This document shows, in pieces, positions 12,230 through 24,487 of a DNA stretch of 64,000 nt; position 1 is the stretch's first letter; each line of letters starts with the position of its first letter. The notes below the pieces were generated by a model, which did no database searches, was not told the DNA's origin, and worked only from the letters and a program-made list of their open reading frames with translations. The translations under genes and the position numbers were made by a program. This DNA comes from Ottelia alismoides. Taxonomy: Eukaryota > Streptophyta > Magnoliopsida > Alismatales > Hydrocharitaceae. The DNA lies in assembly GCA_037367405.1 (NCBI GenBank), contig JAZKJV010000148.1:372001-436000 (forward strand), written 5' to 3'.

Positions 12230-13418
12230 GATCTGTACCAAATCCCAAGGACCAAGATTGAGAAACTTAGTGATCAGACCATGAAGATGACAGTGTAAAA
12301 GTGATCTATATCTTCAGGATGATCACGAGTCTTCCAGTATGCAGGATGTACATGTATTGGGAATACTTGAGGGTGATTTGATCATAAACGATTGTATAAC
12401 CATGACGCTTCCATTTCGAGGGAGTGATGGAACATGTCTGGATTTTAGTGACTCCTCTCACAAGAGAAGTGACCTAATCTTAGTCCATGTACTGGACATT
12501 GATCTGAATGAGATTCAGATACAATGAGAAGATTAGGCTTACGGTCTTGATTTAATCAAGCATCTATGAGAGGTCCATGGGATCTGGATTTGAGATATGA
12601 TCTTAATATCCAAGTCACTATACGTGGAATTATACAATCGCCCTGTCCTTATCTCCAAGTATCTGAGGAGAAATAGCATTGTTCTTGAATGGTTTAAGAA
12701 TAATTCCATAAGATCTAAGCATTGAGAAATTGATAATTAAATGTGATTTAATTATCATGATGTATGAGGAATTATCCAATGTAATTAAATGTGATTTAAT
12801 TATCATGGATAAGAATAATGTGGATAGTGATATCCAATTATTCATAATATATTATAAATGTGATTTATAATGTATTAGAGAGAGGTAATTATAATTTATA
12901 TTTGTTGATTAATTATTAATGTGTATTGGATACACATTGTCTAATTAATTGCAAATGTAAATTATATTTTGTTTTCGGTTGTGAAGGTGATTCACAATTT
13001 TCCAATGTCAAGATTGCAATATTCCCAAAATTAATTATGAATTATTTTTGGTGAATAAATCCCAACAAAAGTTGTTGGAATAAATAATGGAGAAAATCAA
13101 GGAGATATGCAATCTCATGGAAATCCATGAGATTGCCCCACTTGGAAGGTGGTGGGCGACACCCAATTCCTATATGGAATTGGGGCCGTCTACCCTATTT
13201 CTTGGGGTGGCTTGATCTCCTTTGTAATCTTCTCCTTATTTGATTGGTTTAATTTTAAGATTGATGTATATTTGATTTATCAAATATATTTAATCTAAAT
13301 TAAATCATAAGTTGTTGGTTTTTACCAACAACAATCTTGACCATTGGATTGACATAAATCAATCTCACCCATTGATTTTATATGTCCCATGGATTGAGAT
13401 CCATGGATCCTAAAACCC

Positions 13419-13426
13419 TATAAATA
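13419..13426 (+). promoter_or_regulatory. TATA box of the copia 3' LTR
   Basis: TATAAATA here corresponds to 5254-5261 in the 5' LTR. In this position it could drive transcription outward into the flanking DNA. Confidence 0.6.
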
Positions 13427-13927
13427 GAGAGGCATGCTATGCTCTCTAGTACATGATATTGGTAGCACATCTCTCTCTCTTTTTCTCCTCACACGCCAAC
13501 CCTCTTCCTCTCTCTCTTGGTGGCCGACCACCAAACCCTAAGGGAGGATTTCGTCGTCGCCTACGCCACCACGCCGTCGCTTCGATGCTCTGCAGCTCAG
13601 TCTTCTTGGAGTGCTACGCTCACGAAGTAGATGTTCTATCTCGTATGACGAGATCATGAGTTCACCGTGCTTGGATCAACTTGTTGGATTGCGAGGACAA
13701 CACGACTCATCCCCGCGCTCGTAAGCCGCTTCTCCGACGATCGGACTTGAGACAGGAGGTCTAGATGAAACGATCCAAGAATCGTTCTTGGATCATGTGG
13801 TTTCATCGCATGAAAAATTTTAAATTCCGCTGCACCGAACAACTAGTACGACTAGTCGTTCTCCGTCGTATCCGATACAACGATCACGCTTCCGTGATGT
13901 GCTTAAGGATTTTATTCATATCCTTCA

Positions 13928-14911
13928 CTCTAAACCACCCACTTTGCTAAGGGAGACCGAGGTTCCCTCACTGAAAGTGTCTACTAAGCCTAGTAGTCAG
14001 AGTCTAATTCCAAGATTTTTTTAAGGGTTATTTACACAGATCTATCCCTCAATTTTTAAGGAAACTTTTTACAAGGTTTTTACAAAACTCAGTTCACAAG
14101 TTTACCAAAACCCAACCCGAAAACAAAATTTAAAAAGTTTTAAAAACATGAGCTAAGGCTAAAGTAAATATACAGTAATATACGGTATACCCCCATATAC
14201 TTAAATTTTATTATGTCCTCATAACACAAGTGCTATGAAACAAGGTTCGATCAAATATAGGGTGATATAGCAGAACTGAGGAGGAGGATCCCCCTATACT
14301 CAGGTCAAAATAGACCTAAGTACAAGAAGACAGTACGAGGGAGGGATGAGCAAGCAGGTCCCCCCTATACTTAGGCTACAAATAGCCTAAGTGAGGTCTG
14401 AATTAGGGGGGAGGGTGTTTGTACTATGATACAAGGGTGAGGGGTGGGGGATCGTTCAATATACAGAGAGAGAGCGAGAGATTGTGAAAATTACAGAGGG
14501 AAGGGAGATGGGGTGAGGTGAGTGTGTAAGTGCAAGTGTGTGTGTGTGTGGGGGGGAGTAGATCATCAAGTGATCTACCTCTTTTTTTTTACAACATGCA
14601 AGAACTGGAAATAAATATGCAAATGCAAGTTTTTTTTACAGTATGCAATGCAGGCTGACTGATTAAAGTTCCAGAATTTCTTCATAGATTCTTTTGCGGC
14701 CTCTTCAGCGGAAGCTCCTGACTTCACGCCTCCATGAAGATCAAGCATCCTCGATGATGATGGGCCCTGGCACAAAAAGAGAAAAGTTAGAACACACAGA
14801 GAAATTGAATCAACAGATATAATGCAAAAAATGATGCATGAAATGAGGACCTAAAAGATTTGAAATAAATCAACAAAGAAAATCAAAATTCAATAATTAA
14901 GTTAAGCTGTG
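13928..14911 (-). mobile_element. 5' leader of a minus-strand gypsy element
   Basis: This is noncoding DNA between the copia 3' LTR and a gypsy primer site at 14914-14930. A GT run followed by a G run lies at about 14535-14557. The element's gag-pol is not seen; the copia element sits where it would continue, so the copia probably inserted into this leader. Confidence 0.55.
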
Positions 14912-14913
14912 TC

Positions 14914-14930
14914 CCTGGCAACAGCGCCAT
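14914..14930 (-). other. Gypsy primer-binding site (tRNA-Asp type)
   Basis: On the minus strand this reads ATGGCGCTGTTGCCAGG, one or two changes from the TGGCGCCGTTGCC site typical of plant Tat/Athila gypsy elements. It abuts the LTR edge at 14932. Confidence 0.85.
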
Positions 14931-14931
14931 T

Positions 14932-17852
14932 TGATGAACGTGAAAACCACCTCTTTAATAATGTGAAATTGTTGTAGTATAGGAGGTAAATTTGGTTCAA
15001 CAAAAACCACAATCGTTTGAATGTTGTGGAGTATTTATACTTGGCAAGTCTACCAAGGTCGAACGCAAGGACACAACTACCTAATTTATTTATTGAATTT
15101 TGATTCATGAAGCACAAGTGTGAATAAATTTCAAGTTCAGGTCTACAAGATGCACTATGCTAATTATACTGCAATGCCATGATGTACGTATTTTTAGTTG
15201 ATTTTTATGCAATCAAAAGTGATGCACGAATAAATATGCAAGGTTACATGTATGCTAAATAAAAGATGACAAAAATACCCTAAAAGTATGAGCATCATAT
15301 CAGAAATAGAAATCAGAGTTGATTTACTCACAACATGAAGAACAATCATTAAATCAAAGCAAGAACAAGGAGAGCATGGTCTCATTTATCACATAAAAAA
15401 TCATTTCATTTAAAACAGTGGCAAATGAGAAAATTAAACATGCTGTGATGTAGAGGATGAGACAAGGATCAAAACAACACTAAAATCACGCAATTTGGAC
15501 CTACGATGCTCAAGTTATGCTAAAAACAATGCAGGGGCATAATTGTAATAAAAATGTAAGAAAAATAAATGATAAATATTACATTTAGGTCTTTAGAGGG
15601 ACCTAAATGCAAATAAGAAAAACCACCTGGGCCCTTCATAAATTTTCCATTGCGCTGGGACATTTTTGCAATTTCTTGAAAGTTGGAGGGACTCCTTGTA
15701 AAATACCCAAGCATGCACGTAAGGCACGTGCATGGGGAACAAATTGTAAATAGCAAAAACTCCATGGTCTTTCGTGCAATTTACCCAGGCCCTCACGTGC
15801 GGTTCACGTGAGGCGCCTAGGCTCGGGAGGCGGCTGAGGTACGGGCCACGTGGCAGTAACTGGTGGCTCGGGCTGCCACGCGTCATCATTACAACCGTAC
15901 GATCCAGATGATCGGACGGTACCTGCTCTTTGTGCTCCTCCGCAGGTTACCAGAGAAGGCGGGGCTCCGGCGACCTGCCTTTGGCTCTGCCTCACCTCGC
16001 AAGGCCTTCTGATGGTCGTGGAAACTTGCTGGAGGTCTGGCGGAGGTCCTGGAGCTTAGGCGAAGCTCCGTGGCTAATCGGAGGTGACACTTAGTGAAGC
16101 TTCGCCGGAGGAGAGGAGCCCGAAGTTGCTCTGACGCGAACTTCAAACTTTGACGAACCTGCAAATGTTAGACGATAGTCGAAGCTCGTGCAAGTGCGTG
16201 CGAGGTGAGAGGTGGGTGAGCGGGTGCTGTGAGGTGTCGGAAAATGGGGGCCCGGGGTCTTCTTCTCCGATGAGGCGATGAAGGAGGGGATCAGAGCGTG
16301 AGGGGTTCTGGAGAAAGGGGAGGTGGTCGGCGAGGATGCTTGTGAGATGGCGAATGTTGTGAGGCGATCAGGTGAGGGTCGCAGCGATGGTAGACGGAGG
16401 TATAAATCGAAGAAAGTAAAAAAATATCACCTTACCAGAGTAAGGTGTTGGCGGAGGAGGTGGCATGGGCTGGGCTTCGGTTGAAGCCCTGGGTCTTCGC
16501 ACGACAGGGTCGACCCTTCCCCGGTGCTCAGCGGTGCCGGAGCCAGCTGCGATGTGGCCGGAGGCCACGGATCACACCTGGGATGGCCGCCCATCGTGGC
16601 CTCGATGAAACCGCCCTCCACTGTCACTGGAGGGCGGGGGAAGCTAGGGCGGAGCCCTGCAGATGGTGGATGGGGGTGACAGAGATCGGAGGTCGGGTTT
16701 TATAGGAGGGTATGGTCAGGGGTTATGGCCGTGGTGAGGCATTTTTGAACGAGGTTTTAATGGTGGTGGAGTAATGGAGGGAGGACATGAAGGTCGCGCG
16801 AGGATGGTGGGAGATCTGGCTACGTGGGGGCGACGTTATGAGAGGGAGAGGTGAACAGAGGAGATGGCTAAAAATGGAAGGGGGCGGGGCGTTACGAAGG
16901 GGGAGCGAGCGGAGAAGGGGGTTACGGAGGTAGGAGACGACCTCCCAGCTGTTGGATCTAGTGATCCGACGGCTAGGATGGAAGCGCGTGCGAAGGGAGG
17001 AGATTAGATCATGAGATCTGATCGGTCGGTTGGTGTTAAGGCGTGAAGGAGTGGCTGAGATTGGAAGATGGGGGAGATCTAACGGTGAAAGGTGAAGAGG
17101 TGACGTGGCAGGTGGAGGGGCGTTAGATGATAAGGCGATCGGACTGCTGATGCGAATAGGCGACGTGGCGTGAAGATAGGCATGGGATAGGAAATTGATC
17201 CAACGACTATAGATGCGGCGCTGGGTAGCGGTTGGGATTTGATTTGGAGACAGATCTAACGGCTGGGGAGTGGAGCGGCGATGGAGGGCAGAGATGGAGG
17301 TGAGGGTGAGTGGATCCTACGGTCCGGGGGAAGCCAGGTGTCGAGAGGAGGTGCAGGCCACGTGAGCGGTCCAGAGGGCGTCACGTGGCCCAATCAGAAA
17401 AATCCATAGAATAAATACAAAGATAAATGCAAAAGGAATAGTTAGAAACAAAATTAGAAAAAAGTCAAAACATGAAAGTTGCTCATCTCGATGAGATCTA
17501 CAACTTTCATGTTGGACAAAAAGCCAAAAGAGGTCATTTATACAAAAAGTATTTTTGGAGGTATTTTTAAGGGGGATAAAAACACCGATTTTTATCTTTG
17601 ATTTGTTTTTATATTTTTTTAGTCTTTTTAATAGTCAATGAATTATAGATAATTATTATATCTGCTTTTTAGGGGTTTTTGATGATAAAATAATTACAAG
17701 AAAAATAAAGGAAATTAAATACAAAAATAAAAGGTTAATTATACACAATATGATACAAGATAAAAATAGAGAATTAAAGATGATTTTATTGGATTATTTG
17801 AGACTTGGGTTTTAATAAGAGAGTTTTAGCATGATGAATACGAGATTCATCA
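14932..17852 (-). repeat. Tat/Athila-type gypsy 5' LTR
   Basis: The LTR runs from TGATGAAT on the minus strand at 17852 to TTCATCA at 14932, next to the primer site. Toward its 5' end (minus direction) is a TATA-like TATAAAA (16698-16704). Near its inner end is the family motif GGTCGAAC (about 15056). Two strong hairpins (15712-15734 and 15791-15813) lie in the transcribed part. The GC-rich part (15790-17390) contains proline- and arginine-rich frames on both strands that I regard as spurious. Possible target duplication on the right: CATAT, 17853-17857. Confidence 0.82.
15712..15813. other. Two CACGTG-type hairpins in the gypsy LTR
   Basis: The first has arms CATGCACGT and CACGTGCATG (15712-15734); the second has arms CCTCACGTG and CACGTGAGG with a 5-nt loop (15791-15813). 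Similar palindromes occur in the other LTR copies of the window (about 23134, 23304, 26931, 44301, 50475, 50717, 59241). Confidence 0.7.
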
Positions 17853-20847
17853 CATATGCCTTGGCATTTAGTACAACCAACGAGTAACACTAGGGGAGGG
17901 GGATGTTAATGTTCTTTAAGTAGTTAAGACATAGCAAAAAAGGTTGTTGGGCCTTCGGATTCATCAAAAAAGTATGTGGCAGGGAGGGACAGAATCACTT
18001 CCTTCTAGTGAGCTACCTTCTAGTGCAGGGACGAGGAATCATTGAGTTGGCTGGTGCTTGACTGCAATAGCAAGTTAGTGAATAGCATGATAAGAATATT
18101 TATTTTCCGTATTAAAATAGGACTAATAACGTGAGGGTTTGAGATGATTAAGATATGAGAAGGGACGCTTCTTCAGCAACTTGAGCGAATGGGAGAGAGG
18201 TACCATGGAATACCCATGAACAACTCTCCTTTCAGGTCAAAGGGCGGATATCTGCCAATGAGATGTTGAATAGATTTGTAAGTTTTGAATATCGAAATAA
18301 TTCTCGAGGGTTCTGTTGATGCGCTTTTCAGGGGTTTTAAATATGATGTTTTTTGAACAAGTGTCGACACAACCCAATCAAGCGTCAACAAAAAAAATAT
18401 TTGATTCTCAAGCTGAAATAAATACAAAAATGTAGCAAGGTAATTTTTGCTATTTAATTTACTTGTATAGCAATAAGATCGAACTCAGGGAGCCTACAAA
18501 TCCCGAGGGTTATTAAATCAATGGAAGGGTCAATGAAATGAAGAAGGCAATCCTATGAACACTACTCTTGGTTTTTATATTTTTATTATTATGATTTCTT
18601 TGATTTTGTAAATTTTTTATATTTTCTGATTTTTAATTTTAAGTGATTTTTTAAAAATTTTATATTTTTTTAATTTTCAAGAATATACTTTTCAAACAAG
18701 TTATATACAAAAATAGAGAGAAGAGCTATTTTTTGGAAAGTTAAAATATAGTAAAAATGATCAAAAAGGCCAAAATAAAAAGTTTTTGTGTTTTATACTT
18801 TTATACTATTTTTGATAATTTTTCAAAGATTTTTCAATTTCTATGGATTTTATAAAAGTCAAAAACTCAAAATAATGCTAAACAATGAACAAGCTGGGAT
18901 ATTTAAAATTTAAGAATATTAGATAAACTCAAAAATTAATGGATTTTTTCCCTAAAAACTATAAGAAATTATCTACAAAGAAGAAGTAAAATCATTATTT
19001 TTGGAATTTTCTACAATTTTCTATGATTTTTATAAGATTTTAGGTATTTTGCAAATTTTTAGGGTTTAAAAATATTTAATTCACGGAATGTACACATGAA
19101 ATAGAATATAACAAAAGCAAACTATTCTATTTTTGGAATTTTGACACAATATTCAAATTTTAATGAATTTCCAATTCCAAACAGTGAAAATGCGATGTTT
19201 TTGATTTTTTAATAATAGAAAATGGAAATAAAATGCAATGAAAAGTTTATACTGTGAAAAGACACACAACATGAGTCTAACTTGATTTTTGAAGAATTTA
19301 TTGAACATAAACAACATTTATTTTAATAATAAAACATGCAAAATAGAGTCTGGAATACAAACTGAAATGAAATTATTCAATGTTTTGCATTATAATATAA
19401 CAATAAATAAAATGTGGGGGCGAAAATCGAAAATTACCCAGAAAAGGCATGCACAATATGTGTTGGAAGTTGGCTGGGTCTTTTTTGTAATTTCAGAAAT
19501 TTCGAAGGGTTTGATATGCAATATTCTCAAAAAAAGGGTTTTAAATTGGGCTTCTTCGTTCTTGCTTGCCCTATCCTCAAAACAGAAGGGCGACAATGGC
19601 GGTTCTTCGAGCGTGGTGACTCTTTGTGTGCGGAGCGTGACAATGGGGTTGCGAGACTCGTCGGTGGTCGGCGAATGAGGTATGAGTAGCAATGGAGGTG
19701 TGGCTCCACCCCAGACGGAGAAGGTTGTGCGAGGCTCGTCGGTGGAGGTGATGTGGGTCCTCCAGGTGAAGGCGTGGGTTCGCCTGGTGGAGGGTGGTTC
19801 GCGATGAAGTCGATGGTTCTATGAGGTTCGCGACGAGTGTGGTTCTCCTCTTGCAGGTGCTCAGCGGACGTCGGTGGAGGGGCGCGGCTGACGACTCGTA
19901 GTGGCAATGGAGCTTCGTGCTCTTGGCGGTAGATCGATGGAGGGCCTTCCGACAGTTAGCGTCTCCAGGCAGTCTGGTGGGGCTCTACTCAAGCTCCAGT
20001 GGTGGTTGACAAACATCGGTGGAGGTCTAGATATGATGCGGCGACGGAGAGAAGGAGATGGTGCTGCTAGGCTGGCGGGTGGCAACGGCGCTCCGTGGAC
20101 AGTGATGGGAGTGCTTCGAGGGCAAAGCAGTGCTGTTGCCAGATTATTTATTTATATTTTTTTGTAAAACAGTAGGTGATATTTTTTCTAATCATTTTTT
20201 TAAATTTCTATACCTACAATAAAATAAAAAGACAATGACTCGATTACGAAGGCTCGGTCTACAAACAATCAAATAGAGAAAATGTGAGTGGATGCAGATC
20301 CAACAAGATGGACGAATGGATCCGGATCTCTGGCTACGTGCATGGTCAGAGGTGTGTGATTGCATGAGGTAGAATTGAAATGTAGAGATCATGAAAATAA
20401 TATGGATGTAAAATCAGATCGGTATGAAGTCGATGACGAACAATGGTTAATGATTAGAAACTATGATCTAAGATTGAACAATGAAATCAAAGCAAAAATT
20501 AACCTAAAATTATCTAGATGAAAAAATGAAAAATAAAAGAGTGTGGATCTCACCTTGGGAGCTGGTGAATGCCGTAATGACCTCGATGTAGAACACCTCG
20601 TTATCATCGGATGGCTCGAAGGCTGGACATCTTTCTACAACAAGATTGATCTTGGATATTAGGCTCCTCTCACCAAAAGATTGATCAAGTTGGAATGAGG
20701 GAGGAGGAGCTAAATAAATAGAAAAGAATTTGAATTTCAAAAAATGAATTAAAGGAGAGGGAATAAAGGGAAAGATGTTAATGGTGGAAGTAAATTAACT
20801 AAATTAAAGAATAAAATAATTTTCGAAATTATATTATTTAAAATAAG
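17853..20847 (-). repeat. Gypsy-like leader plus LTR, copy 1 of a ~3 kb direct repeat
   Basis: This stretch is collinear with about 37520-40466. An LTR-like segment starts near 18344 (TGATGTTTTTTGAAC, resembling the inner ends of the other gypsy LTRs), carries the family motif GATCGAACTCAGGGAGCC (about 18477) and a GC-rich part at 19600-20110. The part at 17853-18343 would be leader, but I do not see a clear primer-binding site. Copy 2 continues beyond 40466 into sequence matching the U3 of other gypsy LTRs, so this copy is cut at 20847 by another element. The reading frames at 19289-20167 are not conserved as proteins. Confidence 0.6.
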
Positions 20848-20854
20848 GGTTTTT

Positions 20855-20960
20855 TATCAGTTGTGCCCCTCCGAGATATTGCAATATCAGTTATGCCCCT
20901 ATTTTTTTGGAGTATATCAGTTGTGCCCTCAAGTTCTTGTCGTTCTATCAGTTGTGCCCC
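20855..20960. repeat. Four-copy tandem repeat, 30-31 bp period
   Basis: The core TATCAGTTGTGCCC (second copy TATCAGTTATGCCC) recurs at 20855, 20885, 20915 and 20946. The cores are nearly identical while the 15-17 bases between them differ, so the conserved part is the core rather than the whole unit. Confidence 0.85.
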
Positions 20961-21348
20961 TCCATTAGTTTAACCGTCAATGAGTCGACTTAACCGTGAT
21001 TTTTTCAAATCATGGTGCAGTTAAGAGGGGTATAATTGTCCAGACATATTCTTCTTCTTCTTCCTCCTCCATTTGTTCTCCTTTCTCTTCATAATTTCTC
21101 TCTCTTAGTTACACCTTCATACATCCATCAAATCTCTAATTTTTTTGAATTTTCATGGATACATCACTCATTATGGATCAAACGGTGAATTTTATCGAAT
21201 TGTTTGATGAATTTTCATAAATCAATTAGTCAAAAATTTATCTCAACTTAACAAATACTGAAAGCCCTCCAGGTTCTCGACAAAGACGAGACTGACCACA
21301 TCCTCCTTCATCCCCTTCCTCCTCTACAGGTTCTTTACAACTGAAATA

Positions 21349-21682
21349 GAGGGGATGACCTGGGGGCGCGGGGGAGACGGGGCTAGGGGAGAGACCAGGG
21401 GGCACAGGAGCGGCAGGGCTGGGGGTGACCTGGGGGGGGGGGGCAGGGCATGGCAGGGAGGTGACCTGGGGGTGTGAGGGCGACGAGGCTAGGGGGCGAC
21501 CTGGGAGCGCGGGGGCGGCGGGGCTAGGGGCTACCTTAGGGCGGGGGGAAGGAAGGCAGGGGGCGACCTAGATGCGACGGGGCTAGGTTGGCGACGTGGG
21601 GACGGGGGGTGGAGGTAGGGCAGGGGGATGACCTAGGTGTGCGGGGGCGGTGAGGCTAGGGGCGCGGGGGGGAGGCAGAACA
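21349..21682 (+). repeat. G-rich degenerate minisatellite
   Basis: About nine to ten degenerate units of roughly 30-40 bp share GACCTGGGGGCGCGGGGG and GGGGCTAGGGG cores. There are many runs of three to twelve Gs on the plus strand, so G-quadruplex formation is plausible. Confidence 0.8.
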
Positions 21683-21689
21683 AGGGAAA

Positions 21690-24487
21690 GATGATATACC
21701 TATATATAGCCCTTAAAAGGGTACTTGCATTTTTAAAACTCGAAAAAATAAATAAAATTCATAATAAAATACTTTATAAAATAATAAACATTTTTTATTT
21801 TATAAGTTTAATTTAATAAAATCATTTATTATTTTTAATTTATTTTACAATCTTTTCCCCCAGATTTTTTCCTGGCTGGTCCACATGGACCAACCAGGAG
21901 GTGGTAGAAGTTGACCTTTGGTCAACTCTCTGCCCAACGTCTGGGCTGTGTCAGGAATGGGTTTTGACCCGATTTTGCTGATTTTTCGAGGCTTCGTCTT
22001 TCATCGTTTCATGTCGATGCCTTCTGCATTTTTTCTCTCCAACCATTGAGCTTACACGCCCAATGTTTGTCTTGGGGATTGGACCATTGAAATATTTGCT
22101 ATGCCTCATTCTTTTAAGCGCCTCATCAACTCCTTCAAAAGACCCACCGACATTCCTTGGCCGTCTTGATCACTCTTCCACAGCTCGAACCTAAACCTAG
22201 GACATCAGCGACCTTCCTGGTGACAGCAGGAAGCGGTTGTGCTTGTCAGGAGGTTGAAGAGGTGTGGAATCGAGCTGATTCAACTCGCCGAAGTGGATCG
22301 CCGGAGCTAGCTGCCGGTGTCCTTCCTCGGTGAGTGTTTCCCCTTCTTTTGTGTACCTTTGAATTCTTAGGCCACCAGTAGTTGGATCCCGCTATTCAAC
22401 GTCATCGAATCGATCTGTACCATAGCAAAATCCTTGAATCTCCGCCCGGTCGTGCACCGTGTTTGCCGACCGACGTGGATCGCCTCATCCAATCATCTCC
22501 ACCTCTCCACGAGGTCGAGGCAACTTGCCCTCGACCCTTTCACCTATTTTCTGTAGGTCCTGAGCCAAACAAGCATCTGGGGGAGATTTTGACCACCCGC
22601 TGGAGATACCTGGGGCCTCCAGCTCCGCTGCCCTCTGGCATGAACACTGCTGCCCTCTGGCAATTTCTGACGCCTCCAGTCGATAGAAGATCCTTGCAGG
22701 AACCTTCACGATGATTCTGAGCTTTCCTGGACGTCGGAGGAGCGAGATCGAAGGGGGAGAAGGTCACCCTCGCCGGCCTTCGTCCCTGTTCTTCCTCGGC
22801 CTCTCTTCGCCGTCAGATCAAGAACACCAGCCCCAGGTTCCCAGTAGCCATTCGATCTCCGCACGCGTCCACCGTTCGATCATTGGAGGAGATCTAATCT
22901 TATCCGCTCATCGTGAAGGGGTATCGTGGCATGCGAGCGTGACACATGGCATAAGTGAACGTTCAACACCGTCCGATCTGCACCGTGCGTGGGTATTTTG
23001 TGCTTGCACCCCTGCCATTTTTTGTATTTATTAAATAGCACTAAATCATTCATCTGCCATTTTAATATTTTGTAATATTTACATCAAGGACCCCGAACTT
23101 TCTAAAAGTGCAATTACGTCCTTGCCAGCGAGGCACACGTGTGTGAGCACGTGCGCTTGGCTATTTTGCAGGCACGAAGGGCCTATCTTTTCTTGTATTT
23201 CTCATTAATCCTAAAACATTTCTGTAACGTTATAAAACTTTTGGTAATTTTGAGCTTCAGCCACTGGGTTTTTTTGGAAATTACGAATTGGTCCTTGCCA
23301 GGTCACGTGCACATGCACGTGTGTCTGAACTTTTTGCATGTATGCCCTTGGGTTTTTGTTGATTTATAATTGATCCAAAAACATTTTTATTTAGTTTTAT
23401 AATTTGTGGGAAAATTGCACGCTGTTCCTTGGACTTTTGCATATTTACAAAAATACCCCTACTAGGCTGATTTTTCTTTTTGCTTCTTTTATTTATTTCA
23501 TGCATCTCTAAAATCCTAAGAACTCCCTAAAAATTACCTTAGGTTCCTGTTGCATTCCTCTATCATGCCATATTTTTATTTTGCATTTCTGTTGCATATT
23601 AATATCTATAAAAATTCAAAACATGCATTTTCTTCCCTGTTTGTATTAGAAAATACATAAAAATTAACAAAACTTCTTGAAAAATTCCCAAAAAATATAT
23701 TTTGTTTATTTTTTACATTCAGGCCAACAATCACTAAAAAATACAAAAGGAAACTCAAAAAATATAAAAGCCCTTAAAATCTTTATAAAAATCTTAAAAA
23801 TTCCATAAAATCCTAATTTATTTCAAAATTAATTTGAGGAATTTTTGATTCTGTTTGACATTTTTCATACTCATTTTCGTTTTGGATTTGTATTTTATTC
23901 ACTGTTTTCAGTATTTTTGACTTTAAAAAATACCAAAAAAATTAAGAAAATATAGAAAAATCACAGAACATTAGAAACTTATAAAAAACACAAAAATACT
24001 TTACTTCTTGAATTTTGCTTATTTTTACATATTTTTATAAATATATCATCTCTTCTTTTCTTATATTGTATATAGAGTTTATTTTACAATACAAAAGAAA
24101 AAGAAAATATAAAAATATAAAATATAAAAAGAAATACAAAATCAGAAATTAAAAAGCAAAATATAAAACATAAAATCAAAAAAAATAAAAATCATAAAAT
24201 TAAAAACCCACAAAATAGCACTTATAGACAAATCATCACATTCACATTTTGTGCACTTCTGCCCTGATCTACTTGTCTACTCCCTGTGTTCGACCTCTAC
24301 ACTACTTGCACTATACACATCTTTTGTAGAGTTATAATAAATTTTAACTCCGCACAGCTTTTCATTTTTTGATCTCTGTTATGGGTTAATTGTTATTTGA
24401 ATCGGATTTCTTGTGGGTTGCTACAACGACTACGTCTCCTCCTTGTGTGAGACGAACTTTTAGACTCCTGACAAATCCCGTTCAATA
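21690..24487 (+). repeat. Plus-strand gypsy LTR, 5' truncated
   Basis: It is the inverse of 42945-about 45760: 21840-21950 mirrors 45530-45640 and 24270-24410 mirrors 43020-43150. The U5 motif appears as CTCCCTGTGTTCGACCTCT (about 24281). It ends near GTTCAATA (24480-24487), and no primer site follows, so it is a 3' or solo LTR that has lost its left end. Right of it lies the leader of a minus-strand gypsy element, into which it seems to have inserted. CACGTG palindromes occur at 23134-23152 and 23304-23321. Confidence 0.7.

Larger units (their letters stand above)
4703..13927 (+). mobile_element. Angela/Tork-like Ty1/copia retrotransposon, 5' LTR interrupted, coding region broken
   Basis: In order the element has the right part of the 5' LTR (4703-5818), a tRNA-Met primer site (5821-5832), a long leader, gag, zinc knuckle and protease, integrase, reverse transcriptase, RNase H, a polypurine tract (11463-11470) and a full 3' LTR (11473-13927). 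Integrase before RT is the Ty1/copia order. The Gag resembles the Angela/Tork lineage. At least four in-frame stops and three frameshifts make it non-autonomous now. The missing first part of the 5' LTR is probably left of the window, displaced by the minus-strand copia whose LTR ends at 4702. Possible target duplication on the right: CTCTA at 13928-13932; its partner is outside the window. Confidence 0.93.
11473..13927 (+). repeat. Copia 3' LTR (about 2.45 kb)
   Basis: It begins TGTTAG directly after the polypurine tract and ends TTCA at 13927, matching the 5' LTR end at 5818. At about 2.45 kb it is long for a copia LTR. It includes a segment (about 11871-12648) absent from the related LTR at 2892-4702, and this segment carries three perfect short hairpins. 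The TATA box is at 13419-13426. Confidence 0.9.
20848..21690. mobile_element. Unclassified insertion: 30-bp repeat, CT-rich stretch and G-rich minisatellite
   Basis: This segment replaces the continuation seen in the other copy of the 3-kb repeat (after 40466). It opens with a run of Gs and Ts, then four copies of TATCAGTTRTGCCC at 20855, 20885, 20915 and 20946. A CT-rich tract follows (about 21048-21110), then featureless AT-rich DNA, then a G-rich minisatellite. The opening resembles subterminal repeats of DNA transposons (possibly Mutator-like), but I see no matching inverted end and cannot classify it. Confidence 0.4.

Noticed and set aside
19289..20167. Frames of about 90-130 residues in the GC-rich part of the 3-kb repeat
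   Set aside because: The second copy (39222-39796) does not keep the same frames; indels break them. This is LTR sequence.
22382..23034. Two frames of about 110 residues on the plus strand
   Set aside because: They fall in the GC-rich part of a gypsy LTR and do not correspond to frames in the related LTRs.
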